A DNA stretch of 64,000 bases from assembly GCF_010686685.1 (NCBI RefSeq), contig NZ_JAAGWD010000002.1, forward strand, positions 186,001-250,000, written 5' to 3'. Shown here in pieces: positions 1-7,784 of this stretch (its first letter is position 1; the number at the start of each line of letters is the position of its first letter). The stretch is from Pontibacter burrus (lineage in GTDB: Bacteria > Bacteroidota > Bacteroidia > Cytophagales > Hymenobacteraceae). The notes under the pieces were generated by a model, which made no database searches, was not told the DNA's origin, and was given only the letters and a program-made list of their open reading frames with translations. The position numbers and the translations under genes were made by a program.

Positions 1-1305
1 CTTAATCAAAAATTGTTCAAGCTCCTGTGGTAGGATTTCTTGACCTGAATAAAATTTGGTTACTTCATCAGCCAATTCATTCTTAGTCTTTGTTATGCCA
101 TTAATGGTGATTCTGTCCCCAGTTAAATCTAAATTTTCTACACTAGCAGGTTGGCAGCCAAATATTTTGCAAAGTGTCTGAACTGGATATACATATTCGA
201 TTCCATTTCTACTCCATTGAATAATATTCTCCTCAAGGATACCTTGCTTTATTAACTCAGCTTTAAGTCCGGGGTTAACAACTTTATCTAAAACTACAAA
301 CACCCTTGTTTTGTAGGGGCTTTTTTCTAGATCTCCGATCACTTCTTTAAGTGAGTGTACCTTCTTCTTAGGATCTCCATTACTTCCAATAATTGTAATC
401 TTATTATCAGGAAATTTTAAGCTAATTACTCTCTCTAAGTAGTTATAATCTGTCTTTCCTTCTACTATAACGAAGGCCGATGGAAAGAACATCGATTCTA
501 ATGTGTTACCCAGTAGGTTGTATTGTAGTTTATGGAAGTCATTTACTGTCTTTATTTGTTGGCACGAAACATTATTGCCATTTTTTGAGACAATAAAATT
601 TGAAGTGAAATCCTTCCTGTTTAAAAATATATGTGAATGGGTTGCAATGTAAATAGCCTGAAGATGTGGAAAGTATTCATTTCTTCGGGTATCGTTCTGA
701 AAAAAATCTGATACTGCAGACTGTACACGAGGACTCAATCCTAATTCTGGTTCATCAATTATTATGTGTGTAAAAGACTCATCAAAGCAAATTCCAAGAA
801 GAGTCATTAACAAGCGTGTTCCTGTGCTCGAAACATTTAGGTTATATCCATCCATGTCAACATAGGATTGGCTGAAATCATTATTTGGATCAACCTTTTT
901 GATTGTAAAAGTATTTCCAATTAACTCAGAGCATAATTCAAGGAGGAGCTTTCTTTTGTTATTACTAAGTGTCGTAATTGTGGTGTTTAAGTCAATAAAA
1001 TTTTGCTCATGGTTCTGCTCCTGATTTAAATAAGTTTGATGAAACTGCTGATCATAATTTGTTAGTCTATTAGGATCTTTAGGAACGCTCGATAGATGAT
1101 ATACATGGTAGAATCTAACTGGGCTTAAATAATAACAAGTAGGCCCTAATTGTAGCTTAAGAAATTTTAATAGCAAAGATTTTCCAGAATTATTTGAGCC
1201 GGAGAAAACATAAAGATTTGGCCTTCTTGTATTTTGAACAATCTCGGATAGGTCAGGATTAAAATTGATTTCCTGCGGTGTATCTGTTGTAAATGGAGGG
1301 ACCAT
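1..1305 (-). CDS. OLD-family-like ATP-dependent nuclease (AAA ATPase + TOPRIM), C-terminus beyond window
   Basis: The reading frame starts at an ATG ending at 1305 and stays open for 435 codons to the left edge, so the C-terminus is missing. Visible in order are a Walker A motif GSNNSGKS (residues 36-43), an ABC-like Walker B IIIDEPELGLSP (about 181-192), a switch His in ATHSHIF (about 221-227), and a TOPRIM start FVIVEGKTD (about 278-286) with a later acidic strand ending at Asp340. ABC ATPase followed by TOPRIM is the OLD/GajA architecture of nucleases that cut DNA and often act in phage defence. It is AT-rich, has no CTATAG motif and lies just beyond the 3' end of tRNA-Leu, which suggests acquired DNA. 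It could be a stand-alone OLD gene or part of a Gabija-like pair; the partner would lie outside the window. Confidence 0.85.
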   Translation of the reverse strand, partial: MVPPFTTDTPQEINFNPDLSEIVQNTRRPNLYVFSGSNNSGKSLLLKFLKLQLGPTCYYLSPVRFYHVYHLSSVPKDPNRLTNYDQQFHQTYLNQEQNHEQNFIDLNTTITTLSNNKRKLLLELCSELIGNTFTIKKVDPNNDFSQSYVDMDGYNLNVSSTGTRLLMTLLGICFDESFTHIIIDEPELGLSPRVQSAVSDFFQNDTRRNEYFPHLQAIYIATHSHIFLNRKDFTSNFIVSKNGNNVSCQQIKTVNDFHKLQYNLLGNTLESMFFPSAFVIVEGKTDYNYLERVISLKFPDNKITIIGSNGDPKKKVHSLKEVIGDLEKSPYKTRVFVVLDKVVNPGLKAELIKQGILEENIIQWSRNGIEYVYPVQTLCKIFGCQPASVENLDLTGDRITINGITKTKNELADEVTKFYSGQEILPQELEQFLIK

Positions 1306-1397
1306 TTAAATATAAGTTTGTATAGTTACTAATATCTTTAGACTACAATAATACAAATATAAAAAGGTTTAATTGGTATTAATTCCGTCCCCTGAAA

Positions 1398-1435
1398 ACA
1401 AAAAAGCCTTGCAAATCAATGATTTACAAGGCTTT
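1398..1435 (-). terminator. Rho-independent terminator after tRNA-Leu
   Basis: Inverted repeat AAAGCCTTG (1403-1411) / CAAGGCTTT (1427-1435), extended by five inner pairs after one mismatch. On the minus strand the hairpin is followed by a T run (As at 1398-1405 on the plus strand). It sits just downstream of the tRNA-Leu 3' end. Confidence 0.75.
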
Positions 1436-1449
1436 CCATGTGTTAAAAG

Positions 1450-1533
1450 TACCCAGAGCCGGGGTCGAACCGGCACAACCGTGAAGTTATTGGTGTTTGA
1501 GACCAACGCGTCTACCAATTCCGCCATCTGGGC
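1450..1533 (-). tRNA. tRNA-Leu (anticodon CAA)
   Basis: 84-nt cloverleaf on the minus strand. The acceptor stem GCCCAGA pairs with TCTGGGT, the T-arm contains GGTTCGACC, there is a long class II variable arm, and the anticodon loop CTCAAAC sits in stem TTGGT/ACCAA, giving anticodon CAA (reads UUG). The discriminator is A at 1450 and CCA is not encoded. Its 3' end faces the OLD-type nuclease gene, the usual orientation for a tRNA used as an integration site. Confidence 0.95.
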
Positions 1534-1544
1534 ATGTTTCTCTA

Positions 1545-2078
1545 TCAGGAACGGGTTGCAAACTTAGATAAAGTTTCCTGAATACGCAACAAGTATTTTT
1601 TCTTCAGGTAGTAGGTTTTTACTTCGGCCAGGGCCTCTTCTTTTGTAATGCCGTGTAGCTCAGGGTAGCGCTGCAAAACCGGCAGAATATCGTTATCGAG
1701 CTGGGCAGTCAGGCCAATGGTTTTTTCACTGATCTCGTGAAACTTGTCGGCATCAAAATCGAACTCCAGTTCCATCAGCTCCTCGTTTATCTCCATCATC
1801 TCCATCAGGAAATCGCCGGGTAGTTCGTTTTTACCGCCTTCCTCAAGCAAGCCATGCTGCTTTAAAATGTACTGCATGCGCAGGTCCGCATCCGAAAGTG
1901 TGCGGTAGGCATTGGTATTCTGTGTGCTCAGCTGTAAAATTTCCTGCTGCTTCTCCTCCGGCTCGTTCGCATGAAAATCAGGGTGATACTCGCGGCTGAG
2001 TTTATAGTAGGTATTCTTCAGCACTTTTTCGTCGAGCAGAAAACTCTCGGAGATATTATAAAATTGGAAGTAATCCAT
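1545..2078 (-). CDS. hscB: Fe-S cluster co-chaperone HscB (J-domain protein)
   Basis: 177 residues, typical length for HscB. An N-terminal J domain carries the HPD tripeptide at 32-34, needed to stimulate the HscA-type Hsp70; the C-terminal acidic helical part matches the HscB oligomerisation domain that docks the IscU scaffold. Expected role: handing Fe-S clusters from scaffold to target proteins in the cytoplasm. The HPD motif and J-domain start (DYFQFYNIS) are seen directly; the name rests on J domain plus C-terminal helices and length. The hscA/iscU partners are not nearby. It ends 11 bp from tRNA-Leu and may be co-transcribed with it. Confidence 0.85.
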   Translation of the reverse strand: MDYFQFYNISESFLLDEKVLKNTYYKLSREYHPDFHANEPEEKQQEILQLSTQNTNAYRTLSDADLRMQYILKQHGLLEEGGKNELPGDFLMEMMEINEELMELEFDFDADKFHEISEKTIGLTAQLDNDILPVLQRYPELHGITKEEALAEVKTYYLKKKYLLRIQETLSKFATRS

Positions 2079-2231
2079 AGTTTCAGTGTTCAGTTATCAG
2101 TAACCATTAAACAGGTAGCAGTTACCACTACAAAAGTACAGTAAAAGCTACAGTATTGTTTACAACTATAGTTGATTACTGATCATAGATAATTGGATAC
2201 AGATAACTTTTAATTGCTAACTGTTTACTGT

Positions 2232-2522
2232 TCAGATGTTAACTGAGACGTTTGACCAGGCTTGTGGTTTATCGGCAAACAGCGCTTTGGTCGCTTTCCA
2301 TACCTGCCCAAAAAGCTCGGAGTCGCGGTAGTTGTTCAGGTGTTCTTCGGAGTCCCACAAACTATAAGTACTGTACACGTTCGGGTGGTTCAGGTCCTGG
2401 AGCAGCTCTACGTGGTTGCAGCCTTCAAAAGCACGGATCTTATCTTTCGAGTTGCGAAATATTTCCAGAAAATCCTCCGTTCTATCCGCCTGAAACGTCA
2501 TCCGGACAATGCGAATTAGCAT
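2232..2522 (-). CDS. Antibiotic biosynthesis monooxygenase (ABM) domain protein
   Basis: 96 residues, the size of a single ABM ferredoxin-like domain. It begins LIRIVRMTFQADRTEDFLEIF and contains the family-style FEGCNHVELLQD and YSLWDSEEHLNNYRDSELF segments. Family members are small dimeric cofactor-free oxygenases or haem-degrading enzymes; some have no known substrate. The sequence does not identify a substrate, and I infer only the fold. Long antisense frames exist over the same bases, but this frame has clear family conservation. Confidence 0.75.
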   Translation of the reverse strand: MLIRIVRMTFQADRTEDFLEIFRNSKDKIRAFEGCNHVELLQDLNHPNVYSTYSLWDSEEHLNNYRDSELFGQVWKATKALFADKPQAWSNVSVNI

Positions 2523-2540
2523 AAATTAATTGTTAGATTG

Positions 2541-2657
2541 TTGCTTGTTAAATTGTTGTTAATCTTTGATGAAAGTTAACAGCTTAGTGGCAAAATTAAG
2601 AATTACTGCAAGCCCCGCCAATTTTAGAAATCAGCAATCTAACAATTTAACAAGCAA
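2541..2657. repeat. Intergenic inverted repeat
   Basis: A 17-bp arm TTGCTTGTTAAATTGTT (2541-2557) is repeated exactly in inverse orientation at 2641-2657, around an 83-bp spacer. It fills the whole gap between the SAM hydrolase stop and the ABM start. Similar low-complexity TTGTTAxATTGTT-type text recurs before nuoM (about 26970-27000). It may be a repeat relic; no function is visible. Confidence 0.6.
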
Positions 2658-2660
2658 CAA

Positions 2661-3437
2661 TTAATTTCCCGGATAAAAGCGCACGTCTACCTGCGAGTCG
2701 AAGCCAAGGCCCAGGAGTTCGGCAGCGTGGCCTTTGTTAATGCCAATGCAAAGCTGGTCCTGAGAATTGAAAATGCAGCAGCAGTCGCCGTCGTCTACCT
2801 GCGCATAGTTTGGGTTGATGCGGCCTATAGTTTCGCGGCCAAAATGTATCGTAAAGGTTCTGCCATGGGCAATGGTATCTACGCTGTCGCGGGTTATATT
2901 TGTGATCAGGTTGCCGTAACGGTCCACGTGTATTACATGACCTGTTATGGAGTGGTCGTTCAGGCGCAGCTGACGGTTCAGCAACTGGCGTATCTCATAG
3001 GTCCGGTCGCCCAGCACTTCTATGTCGCCGCCGTTGGCCAGGTACACCGCAGCAGGGGCCAGTACATCTTTTACCGGAAACGGTAAGCAGGTATTTTCCA
3101 CATTCAGCGCTACCACCAGTTCCGGCTGCCCGTCGGTAAGTAACGATAGCAGCCCGTTATCAGGGAGCAGGAAATAATGACCTTTGTGCCTTGCCGCATG
3201 AAAACGACCGCTTCTGTTTCCATGTGTATCCACACCAATCAGGTGCACGGTGCCCAGCGGAAAGTCCTGGTATACTGCTCCCAATACGTATGCAGCGTGC
3301 GCAATATTAAAAGGATCTATGGCATGAGAAATGTCAACAATCTTACAGTCAGGATCTTGTGCAAGCAGTTTTGCTTTTACTGCAGCCACATAATGATCAG
3401 TATATCCAAAATCAGATATAAACGTAATTACAGCCAT
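2661..3437 (-). CDS. SAM hydroxide adenosyltransferase (SAM hydrolase, DUF62 family)
   Basis: 258 residues, the normal length. The N-terminal domain opens with ITFISDFGYTDHYVAAVK and continues through DISHAIDPFNIAHAAYVLG and HLIGVDTHG, the conserved core of the SAM-dependent chlorinase/fluorinase superfamily; the C-terminal domain carries VIHVDRYGNLITNI. Characterised non-halogenating members split S-adenosylmethionine with hydroxide into adenosine and methionine. It is divergent from phoH, with about 98 bp between the starts. Hydrolase rather than halogenase is inferred from the bacterial background and standard motifs. Confidence 0.85.
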   Translation of the reverse strand: MAVITFISDFGYTDHYVAAVKAKLLAQDPDCKIVDISHAIDPFNIAHAAYVLGAVYQDFPLGTVHLIGVDTHGNRSGRFHAARHKGHYFLLPDNGLLSLLTDGQPELVVALNVENTCLPFPVKDVLAPAAVYLANGGDIEVLGDRTYEIRQLLNRQLRLNDHSITGHVIHVDRYGNLITNITRDSVDTIAHGRTFTIHFGRETIGRINPNYAQVDDGDCCCIFNSQDQLCIGINKGHAAELLGLGFDSQVDVRFYPGN

Positions 3438-3535
3438 CTTTAGAACTATAATTTCAATAGATTTGTAATTATATAAAACTAAATTTCTTTTAAATTAAAT
3501 AAATATTACCAACATTCTATATAAGAGCTAAACAT

Positions 3536-4564
3536 TTGGTAGAGAAAGTAATAACACTCGAGAATATTTCCCTGATCGACTTCCTGGGAACCGAGAATCA
3601 GAATATAAAGCAATTGGCTGCAGCTTTTCCGAGCAGCAAAATCATATCCAGAGGCAACGAAATCAAAATACAGGGACAGACTCCTGAAATCACAAAAATC
3701 CACGAAATTCTCTCTTCGCTGATAGATCATTATCATAAGTTCGGGAAGATTACGCATAACAGTGTAAATAGATACCTTTCTTCTGATTCTTTTACTGAAG
3801 AAGAAGTAATTATTACATCTCCGGACGTGATTGTGTATGGCTCTAAAGGTGGTGTGATAAAGGCCAAAACGCCAAACCAGCAAAAACTGGTTGATGCCAT
3901 AGAAAAAAATGACCTTGTGTTTGCGCTGGGGCCAGCCGGTACCGGTAAAACGTATGTGTCGGTAGCAATGGCGGTGCGCGCCCTTAAAAACAAGGAAGTG
4001 AAGAAGATCATCATCTCCAGACCAGTGGTAGAAGCAGGTGAGAGTCTTGGTTTCCTGCCCGGCGACATGAAGGAGAAGGTGGATCCGTATCTGCGCCCGA
4101 TCTATGATGCTTTGGAAGACATGATTCCGGTAGAAAAGCTGAAGTATTACCAGGAGAACAAGATCATAGAAATAGCGCCGTTGGCCTATATGCGTGGTCG
4201 TACCCTGAACAATGCGTTTGTGCTACTGGACGAAGCTCAGAACACCACACCAGCTCAGATGAAAATGTTCCTGACCCGTATGGGTCCGAACGCCAAGCTG
4301 ATGGTAAACGGTGACTGGTCGCAGATAGATTTGCCGCGTAACCAGCGGTCCGGTTTAATGGAAGCCCTGACGATTCTGCGCGGTGTAAAAGGCATTGGCG
4401 TAGTTGAGATGACCGCAGACGACGTAGTGCGCCACAGACTGGTAAAAGACATTGTAAATGCCTATACCAAGCTGGAGGAGGAACGTCGTGCCAAGCGTGA
4501 CGCCGAGGCTGAAGAATCCGAAAAACAAGGTGTAAATAACAAGCGCGTAAAACAGAGCGCCTAA
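3536..4564 (+). CDS. phoH: PhoH-family ATPase
   Basis: 342 residues beginning at a TTG codon; no in-frame ATG lies nearby upstream and the protein start (VEKVITLENISLIDFLG) looks like PhoH proteins of this phylum. There is a KH-like N-terminal region, Walker A GPAGTGKT (132-139), Walker B FVLLDEAQ and the SRPVVEAGESLGFLPGD signature. The C-terminal tail is charged and variable. PhoH/YbeZ proteins are cytoplasmic ATPases linked to RNA processing and ribosome maturation. A TAnnTTTG element (TAGATTTG, 3458-3465) upstream could be its -7 box, though no good -33 partner is seen. Confidence 0.9.
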   Translation: MVEKVITLENISLIDFLGTENQNIKQLAAAFPSSKIISRGNEIKIQGQTPEITKIHEILSSLIDHYHKFGKITHNSVNRYLSSDSFTEEEVIITSPDVIVYGSKGGVIKAKTPNQQKLVDAIEKNDLVFALGPAGTGKTYVSVAMAVRALKNKEVKKIIISRPVVEAGESLGFLPGDMKEKVDPYLRPIYDALEDMIPVEKLKYYQENKIIEIAPLAYMRGRTLNNAFVLLDEAQNTTPAQMKMFLTRMGPNAKLMVNGDWSQIDLPRNQRSGLMEALTILRGVKGIGVVEMTADDVVRHRLVKDIVNAYTKLEEERRAKRDAEAEESEKQGVNNKRVKQSA

Positions 4565-4579
4565 GTACAGAACTGTTTT

Positions 4580-5008
4580 ATGATTGAAGTGATAAGAGCA
4601 ACGCAGGAGCAGGAGCTGAAACAGGCATTCCGGATTCGGGAACAGGTGTTTGTGGAAGAGCAGAAGGTGCCCCGCGATGCTGAGTACGATGCTTTTGAAA
4701 CTACAGCCAACCATTACCTGGCAACTATAGATGGCGAGCCGTGTGGCGCCGCCCGCTGGAGAACCACAGAGCATGGCGTTAAACTGGAACGCTTTGCCGT
4801 GCTATCAGACTATAGAAACAGGAAGGTTGGTGCCGAGGTGTTAAAAGCGGTGCTTGATGACGTAAAAGCCGAGCAAAACGGTAAGAAGATTTACCTGCAT
4901 GCGCAGCTTCCGGCTGTAAATTTTTACAAGCGCAATGGCTTTGTAACAGAAGGCGAGATGTTTACGGAATGCGATATACAGCACTATAAAATGTTCTTTG
5001 CCGGCTGA
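4580..5008 (+). CDS. GNAT-family N-acetyltransferase (ElaA/YjcF-like)
   Basis: 142 residues. It contains the acetyl-CoA binding segment LSDYRNRKVGAEVLKAVLDD and the closing strand NFYKRNGFVTEGEMF typical of small GNATs, plus the start REQVFVEEQKVPRDAEYDAFE seen in YjcF/ElaA-type members. The acceptor is unknown. It begins 16 bp after phoH and its stop overlaps the comEC start by one base (TGATG at 5006-5010), so phoH, this gene and comEC probably form one transcript. Confidence 0.85.
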   Translation: MIEVIRATQEQELKQAFRIREQVFVEEQKVPRDAEYDAFETTANHYLATIDGEPCGAARWRTTEHGVKLERFAVLSDYRNRKVGAEVLKAVLDDVKAEQNGKKIYLHAQLPAVNFYKRNGFVTEGEMFTECDIQHYKMFFAG

Positions 5009-7125
5009 TGCTACAGTGGGCGCCATACCCCTTTCTGCGTATAGCGCTGAGTTTTGTAGCGGGTATTATAGTGTATACAACTATAGGTGAAGGTTTCAGG
5101 TTTGCCCCTGAGGTCTTCACCTTTTTTGTTGCCCTGTTTGTAGCGCTTTACCTGTATGCACGCAACTATAGATCAGCAGAAGCAAACAGCTGGGTGGGGA
5201 TAGTCGGTTTGCTGTGTTTTGCTGCCGCCGGCTTCTGGATAACAGAGCTCCGAACACCACATCTGCAATCAGATCATCTTACAAAACTTGAGGAACAGCC
5301 CACTTACTATACCGGTGTAGTAAACGATTTTGTAGTGCAAAAGCCGGGCTATCAGCGCACGGTTCTCGCCGTTAATAAGGTGCTTGTGAACGGGAAGTGG
5401 AAGCAAGCAACAGGCCAGGTGCAGGTAACCGTACCACACGACACACCCGACGATTACACCTTTACCTATGGCGATAAGCTGCTGATAAAAGGTGCACCTC
5501 AGCTGGTTGCCCCACCGCTTAACCCTGCCCAGTTTAACTATAAAAAATACCTGCAACAGAAAGGTATTTACCACCGCCAGAACCTACAGGTCAATCAGTT
5601 CAAACAGATCGGTAACGAACCACCAAATCTGCTTTTGTATGCCAGTATAAAAGTGCGCCGCTTTTTCGAAGACGTTATCAGGGAAAATGTAATAGTAAAA
5701 AGAGAGCAAAGCATAGCGACGGCCCTGCTATTGGGGTTAAAAGACGACATGGATAACGAAGTGCGGGACGCTTATGCGGCCACCGGAACAATGCACGTGC
5801 TGGCCGTTTCGGGGATGCATGTGGGCCTGGTGTTCGGCGTATTTCTGCTTCTGTTCAAACAAGTAAATTTAAACAGGACCCAGCGTTTGCTGATGGCGTT
5901 ACTGGTGCTGGGCCTTTTGTGGCTGTATGGTTTCATGACGGGGCTTTCGCCCTCTGTATTAAGAGCGGTGCTGATGTTTAGCTTAGTATTGGTGGCGCAG
6001 GTGCTGAGCAGGCGGCACAACATTTACAATACACTGGCTATAGCTGCTTTTGTGCTGCTGTGCTACGACCCATACATGCTCTTCGATGTGGGTTTCCAGC
6101 TGTCGTTCCTGGCTGTGATCGGAATTGTGGCGCTGCATCCAGGCATCTATAGTTTGCTTACCGTAAATAACTGGCTTCTGGATAAGATCTGGGAGCTCTT
6201 TTCAATTGCTGTAGCGGCGCAACTGATTACACTGCCATTGGGCATTTATTACTTCCATCAGTTTCCTGTTTACTTCTGGCTGGCGAATATTGTAGTGGTA
6301 ACAGCCTCCACGTTTGCGCTCTACTTCGGAATGGTCGGGCTGTTGCTGCACTGGGTGCCTTACCTGTCAGACCTGCTTTTTTCTATTCATTTCGGTCTGA
6401 TATGGATCATGAACGAGTTCAACCAGCTGCTCATGAACCTGCCGGGCTCCCTGATTAATGGGTTGGATATTACGGTGCTGCAGTCTTGGTTAATGTACGT
6501 TGTGTTAGCACTGCTGGTGCTTTTCCTCTTGCAAAAGCAGCTACGCTATCTGGTTTTTGCTACGGCTATAGTTGCTATAGTTTCGGTGCAGCAAATTTTA
6601 GAAGCTCACGAACAACAAAACCAGAAAACGCTGGCCATCTATAGTTTGCGCGGCAGCACGGCCATAGGCTTCATCCAAAGCAAACAGGCCGTACTTGTAA
6701 CTGATAGCACGCTGCTGGTCGATCCTCAGAACTATAGTTTTAACGTACAGGCGCACCTATGGCAGCGAGGCATATCTGCCCCAGCATTTCAGTTGCTCGG
6801 CGATGTACAACCCGGGGATACCTTTGTGCTCAGAAGTTTTTTGCCAGATGGAAATGAATTGCTGGTATGGCAAGGACAGAAGTTGCTGCTGGTAAGAAAG
6901 CCACTAGCTATACAACCTGCATCAGAACTGGAGCTGGATTATATTTTGCTAACCCAGAATGCGAAGGTAAAGCCGGAGGTCTTGCAAAGCTTTAAGGTAA
7001 AAGCTATCGTGCTGGATGGAAGTAACCGCCCCTGGTACATCAGTCGTCTTAAAGCTGAATTAATGAAGTTAGATTTGCTAGTATATGATGTAACAACGGA
7101 AGGCGCTTTAATGCTGGAGTTCTAG
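5008..7125 (+). CDS. comEC: ComEC/Rec2-type DNA uptake channel protein
   Basis: 705 residues. The N-terminal third has membrane helices and a DUF4131-like soluble domain; the central competence domain shows LAVSGMHVGLVFGVFLLL, LSPSVLRAVLMFSLVLVAQ and FDVGFQLSFLAVIGI, followed by multiple helices. ComEC forms the inner-membrane channel passing single-stranded DNA during natural transformation. The C-terminal 180 residues show no HxHxDH metallo-beta-lactamase signature, so the nuclease-like domain of longer ComEC proteins is absent or degenerate. The start overlaps the upstream gene by one base. Many CTATAG motifs lie in the coding frame (for example near 6570 and 6640). Confidence 0.9.
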   Translation: MLQWAPYPFLRIALSFVAGIIVYTTIGEGFRFAPEVFTFFVALFVALYLYARNYRSAEANSWVGIVGLLCFAAAGFWITELRTPHLQSDHLTKLEEQPTYYTGVVNDFVVQKPGYQRTVLAVNKVLVNGKWKQATGQVQVTVPHDTPDDYTFTYGDKLLIKGAPQLVAPPLNPAQFNYKKYLQQKGIYHRQNLQVNQFKQIGNEPPNLLLYASIKVRRFFEDVIRENVIVKREQSIATALLLGLKDDMDNEVRDAYAATGTMHVLAVSGMHVGLVFGVFLLLFKQVNLNRTQRLLMALLVLGLLWLYGFMTGLSPSVLRAVLMFSLVLVAQVLSRRHNIYNTLAIAAFVLLCYDPYMLFDVGFQLSFLAVIGIVALHPGIYSLLTVNNWLLDKIWELFSIAVAAQLITLPLGIYYFHQFPVYFWLANIVVVTASTFALYFGMVGLLLHWVPYLSDLLFSIHFGLIWIMNEFNQLLMNLPGSLINGLDITVLQSWLMYVVLALLVLFLLQKQLRYLVFATAIVAIVSVQQILEAHEQQNQKTLAIYSLRGSTAIGFIQSKQAVLVTDSTLLVDPQNYSFNVQAHLWQRGISAPAFQLLGDVQPGDTFVLRSFLPDGNELLVWQGQKLLLVRKPLAIQPASELELDYILLTQNAKVKPEVLQSFKVKAIVLDGSNRPWYISRLKAELMKLDLLVYDVTTEGALMLEF

Positions 7126-7129
7126 TTTG

Positions 7130-7680
7130 ACACTAGCTATAGTTCTATAGTTGATTCCGTTATCTCGATCCAACTTGAAGGATCTTATATGTTCTATAGC
7201 TAACTATAGTTGCCACTGGACATAAGCAGTTCCTTTCATATTTACCTCAAATCCAGGGAGCTCTACCAGCCTACGGTTTTATAGTTGCCTTCGTGCGCTC
7301 ACGGCCGCGAGGCCTCGTCTTTTGGCATCGCGCTGCTGCCTTCTTGCTATCCTCCTACGTCGGATTGCCTATCGGCACCGCAACAAGTCAAAGGCGCTCA
7401 ACCCAAAGACTGCGATCACTCGATAGCTATAGTTCCTATAGTTTGTTGAATGACTATAGTTGCATCGCTTTTCCGTGGTAGTAGTTCCGAGGGCCAGGCT
7501 ATGCCTGCCTATTCGTGGTCTGTAACTATAGATGTATAGCTTTTGATTTGGCAGTAGCAACAATTCCCCTCCTAGGAGGGGTAGGGGTGGGTTAGAATGC
7601 TAACTATAGAACTATAGCTCAAACTATAGCGATGGCAGAAACTGTTCCCCTTTGAAGAGGGCTGGGGTGAGGTCATAATG
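7130..7680. repeat. Composite intergenic repeat, copy A (7.1 kb)
   Basis: This gene-free stretch holds about ten CTATAG motifs, a GC-rich block around 7295-7345 (GCGCTCACGGCCGCGAGG and following), the phrase GGCGCTCAACCCAAAGACTG around 7393, and two C/G-rich hairpin modules (7563-7593 and 7644-7672). The same blocks occur in the same order at 18550-18950, after murI. Short open frames across both copies share RSRPRG..VF.HRA but follow repeat similarity rather than codon selection, so I do not call them genes. Confidence 0.8.
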
Positions 7681-7686
7681 TAACCA

Positions 7687-7717
7687 CAAAAAAAGAGACG
7701 CAGTATACTGCGTCTCT
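7687..7717 (-). terminator. Terminator of the DEAD-box helicase gene
   Basis: A perfect 24-bp palindrome (7694-7717, arms AGAGACGCAGTA and its complement) is followed on the minus strand by seven Ts. It lies 68 bp after the helicase stop and reads in the right direction. Confidence 0.85.
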
Positions 7718-7784
7718 ACATATTATCTCAATCTATCTGACTCTAATTGAGTCAGGTGAATGCCATTGCAGGTAGATTTCTCGA

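Noticed and set aside
1373-1567. Open frame across the tRNA-Leu gene
   Set aside because: It overlaps a well-formed tRNA and terminator.
4255-4774. Minus-strand frames opposite phoH and the GNAT gene
   Set aside because: Antisense to conserved proteins, no family features; shadows of the real frames.
7293-7481. Short open frame in the repeat region, similar to one at 18529-18711
   Set aside because: The similarity is that of the DNA repeat; both frames are interrupted or differ in ways that do not preserve codons, and there is no start context.
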